Positions 7,242 through 16,496 are shown, numbered from the stretch's first letter. The stretch is 64,000 bases of DNA from Oligoflexus sp. (GCA_014378195.1 JACMOC010000072.1:124001-188000); one strand, 5' to 3'. The notes: generated from the sequence alone by a model not told the origin. Made by a program: numbers and translations.

Positions 7242-8563
7242 AAAATCGATCGTCACTCGCTTTGAAAATTGGGATTTTGAGTGTTGTTATTGCAGGTGGG
7301 TGCCCGGTGGTTGCCGCCGACGCCAAGATAAATCCCGACGGCGAGGACGCAGCTCCTCCTCCTCCCCCCCCAACTCCAGCCGCTGCTGTTGCACCGGCTG
7401 TCCCAGTAGCAAAACCTGTGGTGGACGGAACAAAAGCGTCCGCAAATCCTGCGAAGGCGGGGGAGAAAGATACAGATAAAACGGCTCCTCTTCCGCCTTC
7501 AGCGGAGTTAAGGACTCTTCCCGATTGTCAGACGTATCTTGCCACTCCGATGGACGGTGCTATTATTCAGGTCAACAAAAAATTCTACTTCGTATCGCCG
7601 AAGTTACCGACCGATAAAACTCCTGGTACCACATATCTTGTGGAAGTTGATACGAGTGCCGCAAAAGCGAAAAGGCTGGCCGGATTTCGCGGCGGCCCGT
7701 CGGCGACCCTCTTAGGTCATGGGCGTACATTTGATACGGTTTCCATTATGGATTTCGGTGGAGGGAAACCGGATTGCGGCGAAGGGAAAACAGCCGCTAC
7801 TGCGATTCAATGGGCCAGTCAAAAAGTGCTTCCGTCTTATTCTATCGGCAATTATGGATACGTGATTGGGGATCGTTTTGGTTATTTGGCAGACCTCGAT
7901 AAAGGGGCCATCTCCGATATCGATCTCGTCACACAGCAAAAAAGGACCATCGATACGTTTCCTGCGGGAACGCGGCCACTTTACGTCAAAACCAGTCCAC
8001 CTTTGGTCGTGTTTCTCTATGACACCAAAAAGCACGAGCTCAATCGATACCAGAACCTTTCCAAAAAACCAGACGAGACTCTTCGCTTGAAGGAGGGGAT
8101 GAAACTTGTTCAACAAGGCGACCAGTTTGGTATCGTCCAGGCTCTCGAGGAGACGAAATCCCTTAAGATCAGCCAAATCAAAGACTGGTCGGGAACCGAA
8201 ACGAAAACCTTCGACCTTGCGCTACCTGCTGGCGTCCAGCCGTCGACTCTCGCAGTGCGCATTAACTTTCAAAGCACCCAGACCCTTGTGTTTGGAAAAG
8301 ATGAAACTGCCCGCAAAGAGTTAAAACAAGTCTTTTTCTATAGCGGAAAAGACCTGGCAAAAACATTTGTCGCGCCTCCTGAAAGTTATTTTAGTGGCGC
8401 GCGTTTCGGTAAAGACGGTGGAATACTCTTGCTCTTGAGCGATATGAGCTCAAATGTCGTGCGTGAGTTCTGGTGGATGGATCAAGGATCCGAAGTGACG
8501 AAGATCGATGTGATAAAAGAGAAGAAAGAGAAGGAGAAGGAGAAGGAGAAGCCGAAAAAATAG
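7238..8563 (+). CDS. Exported protein with Pro-rich linker and charged tail, unknown
   Basis: 441 aa. The N-terminal signal peptide is likely cut after VVAA (near residue 27); a cysteine precedes it but not in a good lipobox. A low-complexity Pro/Ala linker spans about 38-60. The main domain, about 90-425, has repeated beta-like segments (FYFVSPKLP, YGYVIGDRFGYLADL, LVFGKDE, FFYSGKDL) that might form a propeller, but I do not recognise it. The last 20 residues alternate Glu and Lys. The ATGA overlap with the upstream acylase-like gene suggests a two-gene unit, closed by the terminator at 8572. Confidence 0.75.
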   Translation: MKNRSSLALKIGILSVVIAGGCPVVAADAKINPDGEDAAPPPPPPTPAAAVAPAVPVAKPVVDGTKASANPAKAGEKDTDKTAPLPPSAELRTLPDCQTYLATPMDGAIIQVNKKFYFVSPKLPTDKTPGTTYLVEVDTSAAKAKRLAGFRGGPSATLLGHGRTFDTVSIMDFGGGKPDCGEGKTAATAIQWASQKVLPSYSIGNYGYVIGDRFGYLADLDKGAISDIDLVTQQKRTIDTFPAGTRPLYVKTSPPLVVFLYDTKKHELNRYQNLSKKPDETLRLKEGMKLVQQGDQFGIVQALEETKSLKISQIKDWSGTETKTFDLALPAGVQPSTLAVRINFQSTQTLVFGKDETARKELKQVFFYSGKDLAKTFVAPPESYFSGARFGKDGGILLLLSDMSSNVVREFWWMDQGSEVTKIDVIKEKKEKEKEKEKPKK

Positions 8564-8571
8564 TGAAGATA

Positions 8572-8614
8572 AATGCCCGTTGAACAAAATTCCAACGGGC
8601 ATTCTATTTTTTTT
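8572..8614 (+). terminator. Strong intrinsic terminator
   Basis: A perfect stem ATGCCCGTTG (8573-8582) / CAACGGGCAT (8593-8602) with a 10-nt loop is followed by TCTATTTTTTTT. It ends the 6243-8563 unit and, read the other way, could also stop smpB transcription. Confidence 0.92.
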
Positions 8615-8635
8615 AAATGATTTCGTCCGATTGCC

Positions 8636-9100
8636 TTAATTTCGCGCCCGCATAGTCCGGGCGATCTCGCGCTTTGCATCATTCGCCTTGTTGCTCTCGC
8701 GTTTGTCGTGGGATTTTTTACCGCGACCGATAGCAATCTCGATTTTGACAAAACTCCCCTTGAAGTAGATTTTTGTCGGCACGATGCTCAGGCCTTTTTG
8801 TTTCATAGCCTTTGCAAGTTTGGTGAGTTCATTGGTGTTGAGCAGTAACTTACGGTTGCGGCGTTCTTCGTGGTTGTTGATATTGCCGAACGCATAATGT
8901 CCGATCTGTATCTCCATGAGGATCGCTTCGTTGTCGTCGGTGATGTTAACCCAGCCGTCGCCAAGGTTTACCCTTCCATCACGGAGAGCTTTAACTTCCG
9001 TGCCCTTCAAGGCGATACCAGCTTCCCACTTCTCCCCAATTTCGTAGTTGTGGAAAGCCTTCTTATTTGACGCTATGAGTTTGATTCCATTCTCGACCAT
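8636..9100 (-). CDS. smpB: SsrA-binding protein SmpB
   Basis: 154 aa, normal length. Family motifs: IASNKKAFHNYEI at the N-terminus, EAGIALKGTEVKALRDGRVNL (27-47 region), INNHEERRNRKLLLN (about 75-89), and a basic C-terminal tail rich in Lys/Arg ending REIARTMRARN. It binds tmRNA and brings it to stalled ribosomes for trans-translation. No ssrA gene was seen in this window, which is normal. Its 3' end faces the bidirectional hairpin at 8572-8614. Confidence 0.95.
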   Translation of the reverse strand: MVENGIKLIASNKKAFHNYEIGEKWEAGIALKGTEVKALRDGRVNLGDGWVNITDDNEAILMEIQIGHYAFGNINNHEERRNRKLLLNTNELTKLAKAMKQKGLSIVPTKIYFKGSFVKIEIAIGRGKKSHDKRESNKANDAKREIARTMRARN

Positions 9101-9193
9101 ACTGTGCTACTGCTTCTCCTGATTAGCCCTCACCGTGAGGCGATCGACCCTTATCGGGGCAGACGCGTGCGAGCTTCCCCACTCTAAAGGCAA

Positions 9194-10174
9194 ATGAGTA
9201 AAAGTCCAGAGCAAAATCAAGACGAAGACAGCGCTTTTCGCTCCCTCGGAAGACCGATCATTCCGGAAAAAGTAGGGGAAAGAGCCGACTTTTATCTCGC
9301 CAAGAATTTCCCTTTTTTATCGCGGGCGGCATGGGTCAAGCGCCTGAATAAAAACGAGATCCTTGTAGACGGCATGCCCGTCGATAGGGCGTATAGACTG
9401 CGTCTTGGACAGCGCCTGTCGTTTTATCATCCCCCAACGGTTGAGCCTGAAGTCAGTCGCGACGTTTATCCTATTTGGCGTGTTGGTGCGGTCATGGCTG
9501 TGTTCAAACCCGCGCCGCTCCCCATGCACGAAAACGGGGCCTACAAAAAAAACACCTTTGCCGAACTTCTCAAGACCGAACTCGGACCCGAGTGGGCAGC
9601 AGTCCACCGCCTCGATCGTGAGACCTCGGGTATAGTGCTTTGCGGCGCCACCTATAAAGTGCGCAAAGAACTGTCGCTCGCTCTCTCCGAGCGAACCGTA
9701 CAGAAAGAATACCTCGCCATCGCTCATGGGGTTCCTGAACACAGGACGTGGATAGAGGAAGGTCCCATCGGCGAATTGCCCGGGAGCGAGATACGCATTA
9801 AAAAATGGGTGACTCCGAATGGTTTGCCGTCGGAGACTTATTTTGAATTTATGGAAAATCGCGGTGAGTATTCTATGCTCCGTGCGCGGCCGCGCACTGG
9901 ACGAACGCACCAGATCAGAATTCATTCGGCCGTATCCGGCCACCACCTCGTCGGTGATCGGCTCTTTTATCCCGATGAAGAGGTTTTTCTCGATTGGTTT
10001 GTCAACGGAATCACCGAGCGCATCATCGAAAAAACCGGCCATTTGCGGTGCTTATTGCATGCACATGGAATCAGTTTCAGACATCCGGAAGACGGCAAGG
10101 TCTATGAAGTGAAATGCCCTCTCCCGGATGATATGCAAGACTTCTGGCAGAAGATCGGCAGTCAAAACTTATAG
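9194..10174 (+). CDS. RluA-family pseudouridine synthase
   Basis: 326 aa. An S4-like RNA-binding region (about 26-80, with WVKRLNKNEILVDG) is followed by the catalytic domain. That domain has the RluA signature HRLDRETSGIVL (138-149; catalytic Asp141) and ARPRTGRTHQIRIHSAVSGHHLVGD (about 236-260), the substrate-binding motif. It isomerises uridine in rRNA or tRNA; the exact site (RluC, RluD or TruC type) cannot be decided here. The ATG has AAAGG close upstream. The 3' end overlaps the convergent barrel gene by 13 nt. Confidence 0.9.
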   Translation: MSKSPEQNQDEDSAFRSLGRPIIPEKVGERADFYLAKNFPFLSRAAWVKRLNKNEILVDGMPVDRAYRLRLGQRLSFYHPPTVEPEVSRDVYPIWRVGAVMAVFKPAPLPMHENGAYKKNTFAELLKTELGPEWAAVHRLDRETSGIVLCGATYKVRKELSLALSERTVQKEYLAIAHGVPEHRTWIEEGPIGELPGSEIRIKKWVTPNGLPSETYFEFMENRGEYSMLRARPRTGRTHQIRIHSAVSGHHLVGDRLFYPDEEVFLDWFVNGITERIIEKTGHLRCLLHAHGISFRHPEDGKVYEVKCPLPDDMQDFWQKIGSQNL

Positions 10175-11679
10175 TATAAATTCACTTGATAAAAGTCAGA
10201 CGTCGTCGCGACCACCAGGCCTTTGCCGGCGATGGGCATCTCGTGACGATAAGAGAAAGTCGCGGGAATAATAGGATCAAGGGCGAGCCCATCGATGCTA
10301 AAGGCATAACTTGCCGTGTAAAGTTCATGTTTCGCCTGATAAAGTTGACCCTGATTTTGATGTTCGGGATCGATGATCCAGCCATAATAAGCGTAAACCG
10401 CCCCAGCCTTGAGATGTTTTGAGACTGTCCCAAGGGCATAAGCTGCGCGCATATAGCCTTCGTGATAAACACCCTTACGCTCGATTTTTCCGTCGTTCGA
10501 AACGCCGTCCCCTGCACCCGCAATATCGGGGGCATTGGAATGGGGATCTGCGGCGTTGAGGAATTTCGGGTCGAGCAAACTTGTGCGGGTGCGTTTGGCT
10601 TTCGACAGTGCGTATTCTATTTGCTCGCTGACAGAGAGAATCACAGGATTCAGTTTTAGGTCATATTTCATAATAAGACCGCTTGCCAGAAATCCTGCTC
10701 CCGGGGCGCGATAAGCATCGGACACTGAAGTGAAAGCGCCGGTCGGAACGCGAAGGCCAAGGCCTAATGTGAGGATCTGCATAGGTGTGTTTAGAAAGTT
10801 GTAACCCAAACCAAACTGGATATCGCCAAGGCCTGTTCTTCCGTCACTGGGTTCGACACCGTTCAAAATCAAACTATTTGCAGCTTCACGAATGGGAACG
10901 TTGGCGCCAACAGTGGCAACCTCGCCCGTAGGGAGTTCAACAGGCGTAGCAACACCGAGGGCAAGGCCTTTATCGATGGCCGTGCGACAGGCTGCCGGCG
11001 AAGCACAGATGCCCCGTGAGATAAGAGTTGGCGTCACGATATCAACAATTTTTTGGTATTGTGTCGCGTACTGTTTGCTTTGTTTGAAGGTGTTGGCATT
11101 GATCGAAAGATGATTGTTACTCGTGTAAGGGGTGATCATCTGCAGGACAAAGCGATCCGTAAGACCATATTCGGCAACAAACGCATGGCCAACCGCGGTG
11201 ACACTGGCACCAATATTTTGAGTTTTGCCAGCGTTATCAAATCCTTTGTCACCATGAGCACTGCGTAGTATATAACGGACGCGCGCCACATTTTTAGGAA
11301 GTGTCTGTGCTTCGCCCGTGATGGCCACATCAAAATTCGAGGCTTTCCTTTGTCTCAGGACTGCTTCGCCCGTTTGTTTCAGTTTGATTTTTGTGCGTGC
11401 GTTTTTGCCTTTGGGAATGTTCGACTCAACACCCGACGCAGGAGCAGCCGGTGGGACTCCAGGATTTGGAGCGGACGGTGATGTTGGTAAAGCCTCGTCG
11501 GTAATTTGCAACGGGGCTAAAGGCGCAGGTTTGGCTTTTGATTTGGGCGAGGCCGGCGGTGTTTCCGCTGGAGATGCAGCGGAACTCGGCGCTGGGACTT
11601 CGTCTTGAGCATAGGCCCACGAATACGCGGTCTGAGTCAGCAAACTCGCGCATAAGAAAAACCTCTGGTAAGAGCGCAT
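10162..11679 (-). CDS. Large outer-membrane beta-barrel protein, transporter-like, unknown
   Basis: 505 aa with a signal peptide (cut near AYAQDE, residue ~25), then a disordered Pro/Ala/Lys region (about 28-95) that would lie in the periplasm. A C-terminal barrel follows, with strands such as FVLQMITPYTSNN, GLGDIQFGLGYNF, LTLGLGLRVPTGAF and YQVNLYYKF. The final Phe is the outer-membrane targeting residue. The phrase GLGDIQFGLGY followed by a LRVPTG-type strand recalls the MetA/phenol-degradation-type barrel family, though I am not certain. A pair of cysteines (ICASPAAC) sits in one loop. Confidence 0.72.
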   Translation of the reverse strand: MRSYQRFFLCASLLTQTAYSWAYAQDEVPAPSSAASPAETPPASPKSKAKPAPLAPLQITDEALPTSPSAPNPGVPPAAPASGVESNIPKGKNARTKIKLKQTGEAVLRQRKASNFDVAITGEAQTLPKNVARVRYILRSAHGDKGFDNAGKTQNIGASVTAVGHAFVAEYGLTDRFVLQMITPYTSNNHLSINANTFKQSKQYATQYQKIVDIVTPTLISRGICASPAACRTAIDKGLALGVATPVELPTGEVATVGANVPIREAANSLILNGVEPSDGRTGLGDIQFGLGYNFLNTPMQILTLGLGLRVPTGAFTSVSDAYRAPGAGFLASGLIMKYDLKLNPVILSVSEQIEYALSKAKRTRTSLLDPKFLNAADPHSNAPDIAGAGDGVSNDGKIERKGVYHEGYMRAAYALGTVSKHLKAGAVYAYYGWIIDPEHQNQGQLYQAKHELYTASYAFSIDGLALDPIIPATFSYRHEMPIAGKGLVVATTSDFYQVNLYYKF

Positions 11680-11797
11680 ACCCTTCCTCTCCTCATGCCA
11701 AGAAACTAATTTTGAACGACATCGTGTCTGTCATGTATTCTAGTTCAAGCTGTTCTATTATGGAATCTCTAAAGGCTTGTTACAAAAGGGCAATATC

Positions 11798-13669
11798 ATG
11801 CGAATCAATCGAGGTCTGGCGATCGTCTCAATGCTGCTTGGACTCGAGCTTGCCTTATCTTTAAGTGCTTGCAGCCCGCATCGATCAAATGAAGGTTTTC
11901 CACCCACCTTGGACGTGTTAAACGGTGATAATTATGAAGACCCCCTGTGGAAGCTCGTTCGGCAAAAGCTTGGTATCAGTTCAATTGCAGCGCATTCTGT
12001 CGACGACCTCGGAGCAGAACTGGCCACGCTTTCCGATCTCATCAACGATCCTCTGCAGGCGGCAAGCGAATTTACGGCCCAAGTCGCAGCAGTGAGTAAT
12101 GATGCTGAAAAAAGCGTCTGTTTGGAAGTGAAGTCGCCTCTCGTTGATCTCAATCCTGGCGCGGCCTTCGGTCTTTCCAATGGATTCAGCATCATTAACG
12201 GTGCGCCCAAGGCGTTGCCTCTGCCTGCTAAGGTTTATATGCTTCAGTATAAATTAATGGGCGACACAGTTTACCGGAATGCCCTCGTGACTGTGCCTAT
12301 GACAGCGCCTACATCTGCGCATATGGCTGCTCCAACCGTTGCTATACAAAGTGAAGCGGGAGGAGCTTATGGTTATCCTATCGTGATGGTGGCCCATGCA
12401 GCCGCTTCGGGACTGGCTTACGAGGAAATTGCCCAATCGCTTGGCGAGCTGCAAAGCGGTTTCATCACGGCCGCCCCGGCTTTCCCTGGGGAGCCACTTT
12501 GCAAAACATACGACACTGTGTCAGGAGTGAAAACAACGACTTGTACAGGTGCGAATATCTTGGCTGCTGCCACGGGGATTTCGCTGCCTTATGAAAACGA
12601 TGTCACCGATCTTTTGGGTCTTCACGATTGCATGAAGACTTGGCTTAAAACACCTTTAGGCGCGATCACGACGGCAGGCGCCAGTGCCGGAACAGAGGAC
12701 CTGTCGACTAAAATCGTCAAGGTCAACCAAAGTGCACAAACAGCCTTAACATCATCATCCCCACTTCTGTCAGCGGCAGCAGGGTCGCCGGTTTCCATCA
12801 TTGCTGGTATAGGACGAGGCGGGGCAGTGGGCGGTCTTGCACTCGCACGGGCAGGTGCAATCAATAGTGTCTATTTAAGTTCTACAGACGCAGTAGCTCA
12901 ATCAGCATTGGCCTCGAAAGGCGCAAAACCCTCGCTCTTTAGTTGCGCCGTTCTCCTTTCCCCTCAGACGAGTTTTACCTCCGGCAAAAACAAGCTTTAC
13001 CTCGACTACTGGAGCAAGGAATCGTCGAATATACTGAATACCGCTCAAGAAGCTGCCATTGATTTTATTCCAGGATTTGGCCTGATACATTCCAAAATCA
13101 GCGGCATGCGCACGGATCCCTCGCTTTCGGACGACGCGAAAGCCACAGCAATATCTTCCTATGTTCGCAGTATCGACCTTTTACTGCATGTTCCCTTGAT
13201 ACATGCCGGCCTCGAAAATTTTGGCAAACAATTTAGGGCAAAACTCTTGGCCACATCAAATGCCACAGGCGCGAGCAATACGTCGGCAGCCTCACAAGGC
13301 GCAATGCTTGTGTTACACGGAAAGTTTGATCAGATTGCGGATATAAGCAATTCGGAGTTGTTGACAGGGGTTGGCGTGGCAACGACCCAAAGTGTGATCG
13401 AAGGAAAACAAGCGCCAGGAATCAAATGGTTGGGACTAGGCGTTGAGCCTCCCGCTGCAAATGTAGATGCAAATAACAAACTTCCTGCAGGCGATTACGG
13501 GCATATCAGCAGCCCAAGCTTTATAGGAGGGACTACGTCGACTCTTGCCGGTTCGATGAGTTCCAATACAGCAACGGATGCTTACCTAATGAAGTCACCG
13601 GCCGAAGTCACAGCCAAGTGGATCGGTTCAGCGTGTGTTGATTCTATCAATGCCAACGCTGCTCCTTAA
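11798..13669 (+). CDS. Lipoprotein with alpha/beta-hydrolase-like fold lacking the nucleophile serine
   Basis: 623 aa. The signal peptide ends in a lipobox, LSLSAC (Cys25), so it is probably membrane-anchored. The start at 11798 is preferred (AAGGG 7 nt upstream). Features recalling secreted serine hydrolases: MVAHAAASGLAYEE and GFITAAPAFPG in the first half, GIGRGGAVGG (337-346) where the GxSxG elbow is expected, VLHGKFDQIAD with a candidate acid Asp511, and DYGHIS with a candidate His569. The elbow position holds Gly339 instead of Ser, so activity is doubtful or the nucleophile lies elsewhere. The fold is inferred from motif order only. It converges on the peptidase gene. Confidence 0.6.
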   Translation: MRINRGLAIVSMLLGLELALSLSACSPHRSNEGFPPTLDVLNGDNYEDPLWKLVRQKLGISSIAAHSVDDLGAELATLSDLINDPLQAASEFTAQVAAVSNDAEKSVCLEVKSPLVDLNPGAAFGLSNGFSIINGAPKALPLPAKVYMLQYKLMGDTVYRNALVTVPMTAPTSAHMAAPTVAIQSEAGGAYGYPIVMVAHAAASGLAYEEIAQSLGELQSGFITAAPAFPGEPLCKTYDTVSGVKTTTCTGANILAAATGISLPYENDVTDLLGLHDCMKTWLKTPLGAITTAGASAGTEDLSTKIVKVNQSAQTALTSSSPLLSAAAGSPVSIIAGIGRGGAVGGLALARAGAINSVYLSSTDAVAQSALASKGAKPSLFSCAVLLSPQTSFTSGKNKLYLDYWSKESSNILNTAQEAAIDFIPGFGLIHSKISGMRTDPSLSDDAKATAISSYVRSIDLLLHVPLIHAGLENFGKQFRAKLLATSNATGASNTSAASQGAMLVLHGKFDQIADISNSELLTGVGVATTQSVIEGKQAPGIKWLGLGVEPPAANVDANNKLPAGDYGHISSPSFIGGTTSTLAGSMSSNTATDAYLMKSPAEVTAKWIGSACVDSINANAAP

Positions 13670-13674
13670 GGATT

Positions 13675-15024
13675 TTAAAGGCTAAGCTGGCCTTCCCAGG
13701 CCTGCTTAGCGTATTGATGAAGCATGGGGAACGTCCACGCGCCCTGCTCAACAATATCTGCCGAACTCAACACGCTTAGACCTTCGATCAAACTAAACAT
13801 CTGTTTCATATTTGCAACGCCCTGGTGCCTTTGAAGCAGGAGCATCATATAAAAGCTTTGTTTGTAGGCTACTTGCGCTTCACGGGTTGGCATCTTCATA
13901 AACGTCTCGTCGAATTTCTCTATCGGAAAAAACTTCTGGGTCGTGGCCGCATACTCGTAGTGCAAACAAAGATCCTCGCATTCTGCCATCTGCGCAAAAC
14001 CTTCCTGAAACCAGGTCGGGAGGTTTCGGCGGCCCACCATTTCGGAGAGCAAAGCATGGGCGAGTTCATGACGAATGGAACGCTCTGTCTCTTCCGACCA
14101 GACAGCATCCTGGCCGACGGGTAATCGAATCTGTCCGTCATAGATTCCCGCTGCCCAGTTGGGGCTGTGCGTAATCTCACCAAAACGCTCTTCACTGTGA
14201 AAGTAAATGTCGACTACGTTACTCGGATAATCGATCCCAAAATCGAGATTGAGTTTACTCGCGGTCTTGTTTAAGGTTTCGACCACCTTTTCGATAAAGT
14301 CAGGTCCAACGTTCGGTTGATAATGGATGCGGAAAAAGCCTGTCTCCATCATGAGCTGCTTTTCGCTTTCATCCTGTTTGGCAGCCAGGCTTCTTTTGAT
14401 GGGCTCCAGATCCACAGGTGCAGCGCCACCATCGGGCATCTTTTCAAGTTTGTGCGTGAGATCGATCGCCTCTTCAAAAAGGCCTTGATACTCTTTTACG
14501 CGCGCAAGCATTTGGACGGCTTCTTTATCCTGATTCTGCGTTTGAATATATTGAGTCAGGTAGGTATCGGCATCAGGCCATTCCCGGGCCATGAGTTTGC
14601 AGTATCCGAAGGCTTTGAGTGCAACCGCTGGGATTTTATCGCTCGGTATTTCCCGCAGAATATCCATGGCTCCGTTGCAATTCTGCTTTTCAAGTAGCGG
14701 CCACGCCTGGGCGGTCTTGAGTATCCATTTCTGACGATCGAGCCAGGCGCGATAATCAGAGCTGCCGTTGCCGCTGTTCAGTTTTTTCACTTCGCTTTCA
14801 ATCAGACCGAGAGCGTCTTCATAGTGCTTTTCGCTGAACAGTTTGCGGATATCTTCTTCCCGCGTGACAAACTCGGCCATGGCCTCGGAAGCATGAAGCG
14901 GTTTTTCGAGGGCAAGTTCAGGCAAAGTCGGTATGGGTTCAACTCGAGGACTGGGGACCGGCACAGGCTTGGCAGCCGACCCCAAAATGAGAAACGCAAG
15001 CACCATCCATGGTTTTTTAGCCAA
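13675..15024 (-). CDS. Exported peptidase-MA-like (gluzincin) protein with TPR-like repeats
   Basis: 449 aa from a TTG start at 15024 that overlaps the glutaredoxin 3' end by 8 nt and has AAGGA upstream. The N-terminal LAKKPWMVLAFLILGSAA acts as signal or anchor. The middle part (about 55-230) is helical and TPR-like. The C-terminal part has the zinc site RHELAHALLSEMV (HExxH near 318) and, about 20 residues on, WFQEGFAQMAE with the third ligand Glu. This is the peptidase MA/M61-like gluzincin pattern. It is probably a periplasmic metallopeptidase; the substrate is unknown. Translational coupling with a glutaredoxin is suggestive of a redox or envelope role but not proof. Confidence 0.75.
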   Translation of the reverse strand: MAKKPWMVLAFLILGSAAKPVPVPSPRVEPIPTLPELALEKPLHASEAMAEFVTREEDIRKLFSEKHYEDALGLIESEVKKLNSGNGSSDYRAWLDRQKWILKTAQAWPLLEKQNCNGAMDILREIPSDKIPAVALKAFGYCKLMAREWPDADTYLTQYIQTQNQDKEAVQMLARVKEYQGLFEEAIDLTHKLEKMPDGGAAPVDLEPIKRSLAAKQDESEKQLMMETGFFRIHYQPNVGPDFIEKVVETLNKTASKLNLDFGIDYPSNVVDIYFHSEERFGEITHSPNWAAGIYDGQIRLPVGQDAVWSEETERSIRHELAHALLSEMVGRRNLPTWFQEGFAQMAECEDLCLHYEYAATTQKFFPIEKFDETFMKMPTREAQVAYKQSFYMMLLLQRHQGVANMKQMFSLIEGLSVLSSADIVEQGAWTFPMLHQYAKQAWEGQLSL

Positions 15025-15262
15025 GGAGTTTTCCTTGTTTGTGAAGGGTCTGCAGATCCGTGAATCCGCCGATGAATTTACCATCAACAAAAATCATTGG
15101 AATCGTGCGGTAATGGCCGTTTTCCTCAGAAAGCTTTTGACGCAGATCAGGTTGGTCATCCAGACCGATTTCCTGGAACGGAATACCGGCTGTTTGGAGG
15201 AGCTTTTTAGCAGCGCTACAGTATCCGCAATTGGCACCTGTATAGACTTTAACTTCTGCCAT
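15017..15262 (-). CDS. grxC: Glutaredoxin (GrxC-type)
   Basis: 81 aa starting MAEVKVYTGANCGYCSAAK; the start at 15262 has AAAGGA 9 nt upstream. Active site Cys12-Gly-Tyr-Cys15 instead of the commoner CPYC. Other glutathione-binding landmarks are TIPMIFVDGKFIGGFTDL (cis-Pro in TIP and the GGFTDL loop). It reduces disulfides or glutathionylated proteins in the cytoplasm. The 3' end overlaps the downstream peptidase gene. Confidence 0.92.
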   Translation of the reverse strand: MAEVKVYTGANCGYCSAAKKLLQTAGIPFQEIGLDDQPDLRQKLSEENGHYRTIPMIFVDGKFIGGFTDLQTLHKQGKLLG

Positions 15263-15329
15263 AGTATTCTGTCCTTTTTTCAAGTAGGGCTAATGAATTC
15301 TTGGACCCTCATCCACAGAGGAAATTGTA

Positions 15330-16439
15330 ATGAGCCTAGATACGGTCCGCAAGGACTTGTCCCTTGCCCTCCAAAAGGTTCTCGTCAACGCAGCCCGCGA
15401 ATCCGCTTTCGGTTTTTTAGGTTCCGCACCCGAACAGAGACTCATCAGCCTCGAGCCAACCGAGCGCTCGTGGGTAGCCCATATAGCATCGGATGGTTTT
15501 GGTCTTGACCAAAAAATCCTGTTAGAACAATATATTACAACCGAACTCCCGGTAGAGATGCCGCGTGTTACGGTCTACTATAAGCGCCTCAAATCGCTTG
15601 GCGACCGCATCCAGAATCCTCAGTCAGCGCCGGCGCCCGTCGATGGGAAAAAGCCCTTCGGTGTGAATCAAAAAATCAAACCGATTCCAGGGGTCAAACG
15701 CATTATAGCCGTTTCGTCTGGGAAAGGTGGAGTCGGCAAATCCACGGTATCAGTCAATTTGGCAGTAGGACTAGCCATTGAAGGTCATAAAGTCGGTCTT
15801 TTGGATGCAGATCTTTATGGGCCTTCAGCCGCAATGCTTATGGGGCTCGAGGGGCCGATGCCGGTGAGCGCTCAGCAGCGCATGATTCCGCTCGAAAAAT
15901 ATGGCGTTAAAGTCGTGTCTTTCGGATTCATGACCGATCCCTACACACCCGTGATCTGGCGTGGACCCATGATCACAAAAGCATTGGAGCAGCTGTTCTA
16001 TCAAGTGGAATGGGGAGAACTCGATGAGCTTATTATCGATTTGCCTCCCGGTACCGGCGATGTTCAGCTCACGATGATAGAAAACCTCCCGCTGTACGGA
16101 GGAATCGTCGTGTCCACACCTCAAGCCATTGCCCTCCTGGATGCCCATAAGGGCCTGTCCATGTTTGAGAAACTTCAGGTGCCTATCATCGGACTCGTCG
16201 AAAATATGGCTCATTTTCAATGTGGCGTCTGCGGCCATCTTGAGGATATCTTCGGCCAGGACCAGATCGAACAATTCTCCGTTCAAAGAAAAGTCCCTAT
16301 CCTGGCGCGTATTCCTTTGAACCGAAGCATTCGAGAAGCTTCCGACGAAGGCCGGCCGGTGATTATTTCCGATCCAAGTTGCGGTCGATACTATCGCCCA
16401 TTGGTTGAAGCCGTAATTGAATATGGGAATCGTCAATAA
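15330..16439 (+). CDS. mrp: Mrp/NBP35-family P-loop ATPase (iron-sulfur cluster carrier)
   Basis: 369 aa. An N-terminal MIP18/DUF59-like region (about 1-90) precedes the deviant Walker A SSGKGGVGKST (129-139). Then come LLDADLYGPS, IIDLPPGTGD (switch) and FQCGVCGH, whose CxxC (near 297-300) holds the bridging cluster in this family. The protein carries and delivers Fe-S clusters in the cytoplasm. The ATG has GAGGAAAT upstream. It diverges from grxC, and a BolA-family gene, another Fe-S-related protein, is at 45516. A terminator follows. Confidence 0.92.
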   Translation: MSLDTVRKDLSLALQKVLVNAARESAFGFLGSAPEQRLISLEPTERSWVAHIASDGFGLDQKILLEQYITTELPVEMPRVTVYYKRLKSLGDRIQNPQSAPAPVDGKKPFGVNQKIKPIPGVKRIIAVSSGKGGVGKSTVSVNLAVGLAIEGHKVGLLDADLYGPSAAMLMGLEGPMPVSAQQRMIPLEKYGVKVVSFGFMTDPYTPVIWRGPMITKALEQLFYQVEWGELDELIIDLPPGTGDVQLTMIENLPLYGGIVVSTPQAIALLDAHKGLSMFEKLQVPIIGLVENMAHFQCGVCGHLEDIFGQDQIEQFSVQRKVPILARIPLNRSIREASDEGRPVIISDPSCGRYYRPLVEAVIEYGNRQ

Positions 16440-16461
16440 GTTGGTCGGCTGTCGTCTAAGC

Positions 16462-16496
16462 AAGGCCTTTCCCATGTCGGAAGGCCTTTTTTATTT
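16462..16496 (+). terminator. Intrinsic terminator after mrp
   Basis: AAGGCCTT (16462-16469) pairs with AAGGCCTT (16481-16488), extended by CC/GG inside a short loop, then TTTTTTATTT. The remaining part of the 304-nt gap to 16743 shows no credible gene; an open frame at 16508-16768 there has no start signal. Confidence 0.9.

Noticed and set aside
9317..10042. 241-codon minus-strand frame
   Set aside because: Shadow of the RluA-family gene, whose catalytic motif is in the plus frame.
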